A stretch of 64,000 bases of DNA. Source: Phytophthora hibernalis (taxonomy: Eukaryota; Oomycota; Peronosporomycetes; Peronosporales; Peronosporaceae). The stretch lies in NCBI GenBank assembly GCA_012656075.1, contig JAAKBF010000081.1:1-64000 (forward strand), read 5' to 3'. Both the position numbers and the translations under genes were made by a program. Under the pieces are notes generated by a model. It did no database searches, was not told the DNA's origin, and saw only the letters and a program-made list of their open reading frames with translations. Below, piece after piece: positions 56,075-64,000 of the stretch; the stretch's first letter is position 1; every line of letters starts with the position of its first letter.

Positions 56075-56437
56075 GGAATTCGCAGTGGATACGACAATTC
56101 ATTTGCTAATTAGATAACAAGAGGAACGTTTAATAACACGGCGAAGTATGAGAGCATTGATGTGTGCGGCGTCATGTCCGCGCGCAGGGATGACACGAAG
56201 CGCACGGGCCGTACGCAGTGATGACACGATGCGTTCAAGCGTGCCGCACGCAGCGCTGGCACAATGCGTGCGGCCAAATGGAGCGATGACGCAATGCATG
56301 CGGCCAGGTGCAGCGGTGACGCAATGCACCCGAGCGCGCACAATGGCGTTGTGCTGGAAGGGGAGCCGGATGGATGCCCGGAGAATCGGAGACTGAGAGA
56401 ATAAAAGATTTTGTCGGCACTACCTTTCGCTTGTTGA

Positions 56438-56513
56438 ATAACTACCAATCGCTGCATTTGTGGTCCTTGCTGATAAACCGCTCTTTTATTGTGGCCCTTG
56501 GTGATAAACATCC
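56438..56513 (-). repeat. MULE right terminal inverted repeat
   Basis: Reverse complement of the left TIR with a single difference; ends in CATCC at 56513, next to the 9-bp target duplication. Confidence 0.9.
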
Positions 56514-56602
56514 TAATTACCGTACCCTACCACAATCGTCGACAGGCAAGCCACAATGCTTGATAACACTGGGATTGGACACGCTTCATAGGACCTTCGA
56601 TA

Positions 56603-56620
56603 GTTCATTACGTTATTTAG
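56603..56620 (+). promoter_or_regulatory. Oomycete initiator-like element before the RxLR gene
   Basis: GTTCATTACGTTATTTAG, about 40 nt upstream of the ATG at 56658, resembles the oomycete initiator (TCATTYYN followed by A/T). It lies outside the MULE, 90 bp past its end. By eye only. Confidence 0.4.
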
Positions 56621-56657
56621 CACCCAAGACTCCAGACCTCGTTTCCAAGAACCGATC

Positions 56658-57020
56658 ATGCACTTGGGGCCTAAGTTTGGCTGCGCTGTCCTAGTGGTTG
56701 CGATCACTTTCGTAGCATGTTGCACAGCCTTCTCCGTATATACTGGGAAGGTGGAAACATCGAGTCTACCTCAGCCTCGGAATGCTCAATTGAACAGCAA
56801 CAGGTTTCTGCGGACCGCTCCTGCTGACGATGAAGAGCGAGCCTTTGACTTTAAAAAGGCCTTCGACGTCAAGAAGTGGTTCGGCCTGGGAAAGAGCAAA
56901 CCCATCGACGCCGATGCAGTCGTCAACAAGTTTGGCAGGGATACGCTGAAAACAATGACGAAAAACGAGCAGTTCAAGACGGACATGTTCAAGAAGTGGG
57001 ATACTTTCTCGTCAAATTGA
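56658..57020 (+). CDS. RxLR-dEER effector, C-terminal frame uncertain
   Basis: RxLR effectors are secreted by the pathogen and delivered into plant cells. Signal peptide: MHLGPKFGCAVLVVAITFVA plus CCTAF, cleavage near residue 24. The motif RFLR lies at about residue 49-52, followed within a few residues by DDEER, the expected RxLR-dEER order and distance. The rest is Lys/Phe/Asp-rich helical sequence of the WY-domain style (WFGLGKSKP, then FKTDMFKKWDTF). The open frame stops at 57018-57020, but effector-like helical sequence continues in another frame to 57109-57111; short A runs lie between. I cannot say which end is real. Small, intronless, as usual. Confidence 0.85.
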   Translation: MHLGPKFGCAVLVVAITFVACCTAFSVYTGKVETSSLPQPRNAQLNSNRFLRTAPADDEERAFDFKKAFDVKKWFGLGKSKPIDADAVVNKFGRDTLKTMTKNEQFKTDMFKKWDTFSSN

Positions 57021-57111
57021 ACATCGGACAAAAACCCTGAACGACAAGCGCTTCGCGGAGCTGTTTGTGGAGTATTTGAAGCTGCGTCGACAATATGGTC
57101 TCTTGGTGTAG

Positions 57112-57705
57112 TCCATGGGCCGTGCAAGCCACCTTTACTCTTTTTACAGAATTCACTTGCGTTCAGCTATGCAGGACAAGTTGTTGAGATCAAGCTGCAG
57201 CTGTTCATACAGTTCCGTGTTGCGTGTTTGAATGCGACATCATTGTTCTTGACGCACGTAGGATGAAAACTTATTGGAGTTGCACGCACAGACGAATTAG
57301 ACGACGAATTATGAATAATTCTACCGGCGGGACTCTCTCTTTGCTTTCTGTTTCTCTCATGAAGAAAAACATGCAATTTAACCGAAGTCTTCATACAACG
57401 TACTGTATTATACATATTAATAGTAGTAATATATTACATGGCATCATGATAAAATGTGGAGCGAAACTGAGCGTCATAGAGGATGTTCGTGGCTTTGTCC
57501 AGAACCGCAGAATGTACTACATGTAGACCTTTGGCATCTACGTCGAAGTAGTAACATGTTACCTAGCAGAATAACAAGGAACTTTCACCGATCTGGTCAG
57601 CACCATCGTACCAATTGTACATTTCAGCCTTTGGAGCATCTTGCCAGATGGCGTTCATCACAATGTGCCAACTCTAATTCATCGTCGATTATTACTAGCT
57701 TCCAC
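57112..57705. other. Intergenic between RxLR gene and CPSF1
   Basis: About 600 bp. AT-rich around 57400-57440, no gene or repeat recognised. Confidence 0.4.
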
Positions 57706-60700
57706 CTACAGGAATGTCGCTGTGGCGTGCTGCACTTCCAGCAGGTTGTGGATGACAACCTCAGGCGTAGTACCAATGCAACGCGCGAGCTCCTTCTGCG
57801 CCACATAGTCGAGCAGCAAGAAGCGAAACAACACGAACGCGTCCAGGAAACTCTTTTTCCACTTCTTCTTACTCCATGCGTCAGGTCGCCCGCACCGCCG
57901 GTGCGCGTTCGTTTTGAGCATGCGGAACTCGCGCGGGTTCAGCGCACAGTTCTGAGGAAGCGTGTTCACCATCACATTCTGCAGCGTAAAGAGACGACGG
58001 AAGACGCGTTCGCTCACAGGGATCAGAGCGCCGACGCCACCTTCCGAACTTCCCATGACGTTGACGTAAAATGACGGAAGGGGCGACGGTCGGCTATTCG
58101 TAGCGGGAACGACTGGCCCATGATCATCCACTCGCTTACGGAACATACTAGCGACCTGCACTCCCAAGTGATAGTCGCTGACGCGTAACAGACGCTGGCC
58201 ACCGCGCGACTCGATATCGTGGGGGCAAACTGCATCACGTGCAGATTCTCGTCCATGTCCACCGCCAGTAGTGCTAGCTTTTTCGAATATGCTGAACTCC
58301 GTAGTGGACACAGCCAACGGCTCATAATCCTTCGCGAGGAGAACCAACTGCCTCTGTTTCTCCCTCCAGCGCAGGAAGTGAACACTCTTATAGACATCGC
58401 CGTACATGACGAAGTCCTTCACGACATTCAAAGTCACGATAAACATTTGCGCGTCATAAAAGCGCAGCCGATCAATTGCTCCGACTTGAACTCGTACACG
58501 ATGACCTTGGATCCAACTGCTGCAAGCACATACGGCCCAAGCTGCGTCACTGCAGAAATCGCTCCCGTCGATGCTCCTTGATGAACACCAAGCGCAACTT
58601 CGGCAGCTTTATACTCGTGGCGCCTCCCTCTTCGTTGACGTACTGGGCGTAGTCAAGCTCGTAAAGCAGGAGACGACCGCGTCCACTCTCATCTTCTCCG
58701 TGGGGGCCAACCCATCCAGTGCCAATGACCAAATAGGGCCGCTTTTTCTTGTTCCACTCCGGCGAAGTAGAAGCCACTTCCTCCTTCATAAGCGATGAGT
58801 CGTACAGATACATAAGTTTCACGCTCAGCACCACCTCGTACCGCTCAAAGTGCACGCGGAATACTCCACGGCGCCCCACTCGCCAAATTCGTTCGTTTGC
58901 ACAAGGCGAAGCTCGTATACATCCTCCTCAGTCTGCGTCATCTGATCAAGCTCATAATCCGGAAACATTTCAGCGGTTGGCGCCATCACATTGCTTCCAA
59001 CCGGATTTCCGTTTGCGTCCAGATTTTCAGGTTCTTCCTCTTCTTCTGCGTTTTCGATCTCTGTAGCGCGCTCCGCATCGGCTGGTTTCATTTTGACGCT
59101 ACAAACCACTGCATACGTCGGCGCTTCTAAAGCCTCTGACACACCACCAGGACCATGGTTACCCAGGTACAGCATGTGGTGCAGCGTAGCACCAAACTCC
59201 GCCTTCTGCAGCACAAACCCGCCGCTCGACGGAAGGACCGTCGACGTTTTACTCGAAGGAAGCTCACAGACACGCAATGCGCCGCGCGAGTGGAAGTAAA
59301 TGAAGCCATTGGGACAGTTCCAGTGGTGGAACGGCGTAAAACTCAATACTGGAACGCTTACCTTTGGAGCCGTGTTCTTGTTCGAGGTACCATTCGCGCG
59401 AGACGCCGGAGGGGCGGCACCAGCGACACACATAGGGATGAAAGACGGCTGCCCGCGGTCACCCAAGATCCACATCGGGTGTGCTCCACGAAAAAAGCGC
59501 CACTCATGCTGTTAACGTTGTAGAAGCATGTTAGCATAGGGTATCGGAAACCAGCGCGGAGCTTGGCAAGCACTGCGCCTGTGTTCACCTCCGGATTGTT
59601 ACCAGCCTCGCTGTGTGCATTCGTACGTGCTCGTGGTGGTAGAAATGGTCGGGTAATTAGATCGGTTCCAACGCGGACGAAATGGAACACGGGTGTGACT
59701 TCTCCATTGTTACGAGGTTTTAAGCTCTCGAACTTGGGTGTAGCGGAATACATGAGCAAGTCACCATTTGCCAGGAACACCAACATCACCATCCGTGACA
59801 GGTACTGAGCGTTATGCTGGTCTTCACTTGGGCCCACACGGTGGATAATGATGTCGGCCACTGGCGAATTAATGGTGTGCGATTTCTTGATACGGCCATC
59901 GTTCGCTGAAGATGTCGACGCGTTGAGACCGAGAATTGGCGCAGAAAACTTCACCGTTTTGTTTTTGCTAACGTGGTAATGCTCTAGCGTATTCACGAGA
60001 GATTGCGGTGCAAAAGTGAGGTACGGAAAAATGCCCGTCTTCTTGAAATCAGGAAGGGAGAACACATGCAGAGAGCCATCTCCAAAACACATGCCACACA
60101 TCATCTTGGCGTCCTTCTGTTTCAATAACGGAATCGATACAGATCCATCAGCGTTTGTCTGTGCAGCTGGGATCGGCGCTGATTTTGCTGTGCTGCTGCG
60201 GATAGTCGAACTCGCCTTCGGACTTGGTTTTGTACTGTACAATGCATCCATATCGTCATCGTCATCGCCGCTCGTTTTAGTCTTTTTGGTCTCAGCAGCA
60301 GCAAGATCAATGCGCTCTTCGCGCTCGTCCTCACCCCATGCATTTTCACGGAACATACCTGCCCAATCGTAAAATAGGCATGCAGAACTGCTACCATGCT
60401 TGGACGTATCCCCGCTTCCATTAGAATCAGAAGCACCATCAAGATAGTCGATCTCCGGGTCAATAACTGTCAGCTCCATATCTTCTTCATCCCCATTAAC
60501 AGTCGAACTGATCCGTCTGTCAGAAGCAGGAGAATATATGGGTCGATAACATCCACAGACACAATCCCTACGCTTGAGGTATCGACGTTCATACCTCCGC
60601 ACTCCACATCACCCTCCAACGTGATTTCCTGTGTACAAACTAGCTTCACTCTCGGTCCATCATCTTCATCGTCTTCGTCCTCCGTCTCCTCATCACCTTC

Positions 60701-63102
60701 AGCCTTTTCTGGTTTCTCATTCCCATTTGGTGCTTCCTCTTCCGGCACCTCCATCATCACGCGTGCACCTTGTTTAAATACTTGAACAATTCGCTGTTTG
60801 TTGAACAAATTCGCCGCGGCAAGCGTTGGGCCAGACGTGTAAAACCCACTATCAGCTTCCAAAGGCTCCATGCCTTCGCCAGTTCGAAGCACCATCGTTC
60901 TGTGGGCAACACTCAAAATCAGGTACGCATTGTAACTCCGTCCATCTGAGCTTTTTGTTGCAGAAGGCAGGGAGGACGATACTGTCCACATCGCTCGGCA
61001 GCCATTGAGCTCTGCCTCGGTACCGACGATTGGGCGCAATCCATTGTGCAGCACCGAGATAGCGCCATTACGCTCGTATCCACCACTAATCACAAGCTCC
61101 TCTCGCTTCTCATTCGAGTCCTCACTGTTTTCGATGCCCAAATCAATCGATGTAATCTGTCCGATGCTCGGCAGTAGATCAATTTGCCGCAGCACATAAT
61201 CGTATGGACCGCTATCTTCTCCAGCAGAAGTACCATTTGCCTCCTTCTTAACGCTGGGTACATTCGTACCATTAGCCGCCACATCCAGGTCAGTTGTTGC
61301 TGTTGGTTCTTCTTTGGTGGGAGCAGCACCGTATAAGAACAAATCATCTTCGTCATCCTCCTCCTCTTCAGCAGGCTCAGACTTAACCGCTGGAGCCGTT
61401 TCTTCTTTAACGGGTTCTTCCTTAACCGGCATTTCCTCGTCTTGCTGCTCTGTCGAGGCCTCATCTCCAGCGTCGGCCAGCTTTTTCTGATCCAAAGCAA
61501 ACAGGACAGAGTCACCTGACCGTGAACCCACAAATAACGTCTTTTTCTCGTCGTTGACGCACAAGCAGGTAGCGAGAATACCAGATCGGAGCATTCGCAG
61601 CGATAGGGATGCATTCCGGCTTGATGATGAACCGCCAAATCCATACAGACCGCGGTTGCACGTGTCTTCGTACGGCAGCGATAGCACGTATACGTCTCCA
61701 TTCGGCATAGTTAACAGCAGTTCTTTTTCGTGCAGGTACTCGTGTTGGCAATCGTAAAGTACCATGTTGAGCTCCGCAGTCTCGTGGTCGGGCGTTTCGT
61801 ATACTGCACCACTCAGAGGAAACACCGTCTGATTCACCGTTTTGCTCGCAAAAGATTCGTCGCAAGCCCATGGAACTGCGTCTGGTTAAAGTACAGAAAA
61901 GCGTTTGCCGACAAGACCACGACACCGCCCAGCGGTGCTCGACATGGAATCAAGCGGAAACAGTCCGAAGGAGATTTTTCACTGTCCAAATCTTTGGGTG
62001 GAGTCTGCATTTACAAACAGTAGATATTAGTACGAAGATCAACACTTAAATGAAGACATCCTCAAAGTAGGACATGTCACGCTTACCTTGTGTTCATGTT
62101 GATGGAGATGACAGTAAGGCAGTACGTGTCAAATCCTGCCGCCAGACGTCCATACGTCGAGTTCCTCTCATTCTCTTCATGGAGCACCATCAGCGTCGGC
62201 TCCAAATATCCATCGAGAAAAGCCAGATCGATCACTTTGCCTGTAATCTCCAGTTCGCGCAAGCGCAGCAGGAACTCCCGTCCGGCGATGTCGTTCGGCA
62301 TGATTCCACTCATGTGGTTGCGTTTGCGCTTCGATCCGACCTTGACGCTCTTGTCTAGCAGCGCATTTAACGTGTTGTTCATATCGCTTGTGACTCCACG
62401 ATGCTTGCTCTCATTGACCAGTTCTTCCAGTTTCTTCTCTTCTTCATCGTCCTCTTCATCATCAGAGTCCGCCGTCGTGGATCCGGCGTTGTCTCCATCT
62501 TCAAACTCGTCCTCGTCTTCTTCAAAGAAAGACAGCTCCATGGACTCGCTCCGGAACGGGACGATCACCAACTGGTCCGAGTACACGAGCATGGCTCCAC
62601 ACCTCGTCTGCGGGTCCACTCTAGCCACAGCCTGTGTGGCGAGTCCCAGCAGCTGTTCTCGGCCGTTTTCTCTCCTTTGAGCGTGGCTCCGGGGCCAATA
62701 GCGTCCTCCTCAAAGGAGAACATGGCGAGTGTCGCTAACGTCCTCGAACGGCGGTCGTAGCCCACAATGACCCACTTGAACGGCGGGAACGTGATCAGCA
62801 GCACCTCTTCGCCTCCGTAGAAGCGGTGCTTCTTCCTCAAGAGACTGCGGTCGAACCGGAGCACGTGGACGCTCTCAGCCACGCCAGCCAAGGGAAGGAG
62901 GCCTGTAGGTTCAGAACCTGTCCTTTTGCAGCTTCCAGAGCCGTCTCAGAGCTCGGAGAAGGCTCCACGCGGTAGATACGAAGCCACTGAGGCCCCAGTA
63001 GTACCAGGTCTGCCGCCAAGTCACTTGTGAGGCGTGCATTGACCGCGTGATGCACGGCCGTGGCCGCCACCAAGTCGCGATGGAACAAAAGTGTTGTCCC
63101 AT
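57706..63102 (-). CDS. CPSF1: Cleavage and polyadenylation specificity factor subunit 1 (CPSF160)
   Basis: Largest scaffold of the pre-mRNA 3'-end processing complex, nuclear, three beta-propellers. From ATG 63102; blocks typical of the family: LTSDLAADLVLLGPQWLRIY, LLITFPPFKWVIVGYDRRSR, RVDPQTRCGAMLVYSDQLVI, LVISGGYERNGAISVLHNGL with RPIVGTE, RAMWTV, FTPFHHWNCPNGFIYFHSRG with ALRV, GPYVLAAVGSKVIVYEFKS, and ESRGGQRLLRVSDYHLGVQV near the end. Acidic inserts (KEEPVKEE, EEEEDDEDD) enlarge it to about 1,780 residues versus about 1,440 in human. One likely intron at 62083-62008. About ten frame breaks, nearly all at G, C, A or T runs (for example GGGG near 60490, CCC near 59470, TTTT near 58470). 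Confidence 0.9.
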
Positions 63103-63545
63103 GAATTACGGGGAGGGTAAGAGGTGGTGAGTGGATATAAGGGTATGAGCGGAGAGAGGAGACGCGGGGCTTTCAGTTGAGTGCTGGGAGGAGGGATATG
63201 GAGCGCTGGAACGCGAGATACGACGCACGCAGAGCTTAGTGGCTGCAATTGGTGGAGCTTTCCAACTATTGAGGGACGGCCAAAAATTTGGGATTGTGTG
63301 TACCACACTACCGTATTCCCCCTGTTACAAGCGTCACTCACTTTAGCCAATGAAACAATAGGTACAATACCGGTATATTCGATATGATCGTCATATCTCC
63401 CTGGTCATACGGCAGACCAAGGCAAGTAAATCGATCGCCGTTTGCGCTTCCGCTACAAAAATTCGTGAGCAACATCCTACAGGTATGGTGAACAGGTATA
63501 TGTCGTTGGTAGGTACTTTGTTAGTATTTGCGAGCTATTAAACTA
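63103..63545. other. Upstream region of CPSF1, no gene seen
   Basis: About 440 bp with no coding support. Repeated GGTA/TACCGG-type short words, no clear repeat. Confidence 0.4.
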
Positions 63546-63707
63546 CAGAGTTCCCGGCAAAGGGAGAACCGTAATCAAGTATTTACCTTGCAAAATTAGT
63601 AGAGTTGCCACCAAGCCTTGCTCAACCATGATACAAATCTGATTGCAAATCTTTTAACCTGGAAGAATTTATTGGTCCCACCTTTCTCTCTTTGCCGGGG
63701 AACTCTG
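63546..63707. repeat. MITE, Tc1/mariner-like, with TA target site
   Basis: 162 bp. The left end CAGAGTTCCCGGCAAAGGGA and the right end, read inverted, CAGAGTTCCCCGGCAAAGAG match over about 23 bases with one indel (CCC versus CCCC) and one substitution. Both ends are flanked by TA, the target duplication of Tc1/mariner elements. Interior has no coding capacity. Confidence 0.75.
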
Positions 63708-63888
63708 TACCGTATCAGAGATACATATTTGGACGGAAAGATGTGACGCGCTAGGTTTTTCTATTGTATTAAGACCGAAGCGGACTCAAAAGAACGACAC
63801 TTGAAGCCAAAACTGATATTTAACCAATCGGAACCCGAGGACTAAATTATATTCAAGCATAACAAAATTGACTTTGGCGCCAATAAAA

Positions 63889-63963
63889 CGTCGCTCTGGG
63901 GCTCAACCGGCTCGACACCATTTTTTAATAAGGTGACGAGGGTTCAATTCCCACGACTGCCGC
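63889..63963 (+). other. tRNA-like fragment, possibly tRNA-Lys derived or SINE head
   Basis: A-box-like GGGGCTCAACCGG, a 7-base loop TTTTTAA (anticodon TTT) between ACCAT-type and AAGGT-type stem halves, and a B box GGTTCAATTCCC in the right order and spacing for a tRNA. The acceptor ends do not pair and the T-stem has a mismatch, so a functional tRNA is unlikely. Confidence 0.35.
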
Positions 63964-64000
63964 AAAGTTAAACACCCGAGTGGTGACCTTGGTGCCGGGT

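Larger units (their letters stand above)
53638..56513 (+). mobile_element. MULE (Mutator-like) DNA transposon, near complete
   Basis: 2,876 bp bounded by inverted repeats of 76 bp (53638-53713 and 56438-56513) that differ at one position. Directly outside lie TTATTACCG (53629-53637) and TAATTACCG (56514-56522), a 9-bp target duplication with one mismatch, as expected for MULEs. Inside is one transposase gene on the plus strand. The near identity of the TIRs argues for fairly recent activity. Confidence 0.9.

Noticed and set aside
57454..58074. Plus-strand frame of 206 residues at the 3' end of CPSF1
   Set aside because: It is antisense to the conserved C-terminal helical part of CPSF1 and has no family resemblance.
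63889..63963. A functional tRNA-Lys gene
   Set aside because: Loop, A box and B box are present but the acceptor stem does not pair, so I list it only as tRNA-like.
1..64000. CRISPR arrays, operons, bacterial terminators
   Set aside because: Introns, chromodomain elements and effector families show a eukaryotic nuclear genome; no regularly spaced repeats were seen.

Overview
The window looks like nuclear DNA of a plant-pathogenic oomycete, most likely Phytophthora or a close relative. The evidence is a Crinkler (CRN) effector with an LFLAK motif, an RxLR-dEER effector, WRKY19-like zinc-finger repeats, a START-domain pseudogene, short 46-112 nt GT-AG introns and a dense mix of Polinton, copia, gypsy, MULE and MITE sequences. 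Host genes are compact and lie on both strands. Layout: 1-6.6 kb is the end of a Polinton/Maverick-type element (GIY-YIG nuclease, chromodomain integrase, family B DNA polymerase with a built-in HNH-type nuclease module). 6.6-7.9 kb holds a broken CRN effector, and 8.2-10.45 kb a 5' fragment of a copia retrotransposon with its LTR and a half-tRNA primer site. 10.5-22 kb is a housekeeping block: a fused LeuC/LeuD-type dehydratase, a WDR34-like dynein-2 intermediate chain, F-actin capping protein alpha, a RABL3-like GTPase, two single-pass membrane proteins and an NAD-dependent methylene-THF dehydrogenase. 22.3-29 kb contains two head-to-head inverted gene duplications (a small orphan protein and a degenerate Deg/trypsin-like protease) around ribosomal protein eL30 and an IQ-motif protein. 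29.8-37.2 kb has a WRKY19-like zinc-finger protein, a TMEM260-like membrane protein, eIF2B-alpha and an 8-cysteine secreted protein. 39-47.7 kb has the exosome nuclease DIS3, a ZIP metal transporter, a small basic coiled-coil protein, a catechol-O-methyltransferase-like enzyme and an ADCK1-like kinase. 48.7-57 kb is transposon-rich, with a START pseudogene, a truncated gypsy element and a near-complete MULE with 76-bp TIRs and a 9-bp target duplication lying 144 bp upstream of an RxLR effector. 57.7-63.1 kb is the large mRNA 3'-processing factor CPSF1. The window ends with a small TA-flanked MITE and a tRNA-like fragment. One overall point governs interpretation. More than a dozen conserved genes (DIS3, CPSF1, TMEM260, eL30's neighbours, CapZ, COMT, polB and others) have reading-frame breaks, and nearly all fall at runs of one base that look one base short. 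The simplest explanation is homopolymer-length error in the assembly, so I describe these as genes with frame breaks, not as pseudogenes. Where breaks are true in-frame stop codons (START gene at 48.7 kb, one protease copy) I call pseudogenes. The genes do not form one pathway; the effectors and mobile elements are what gives the locus its accessory character.
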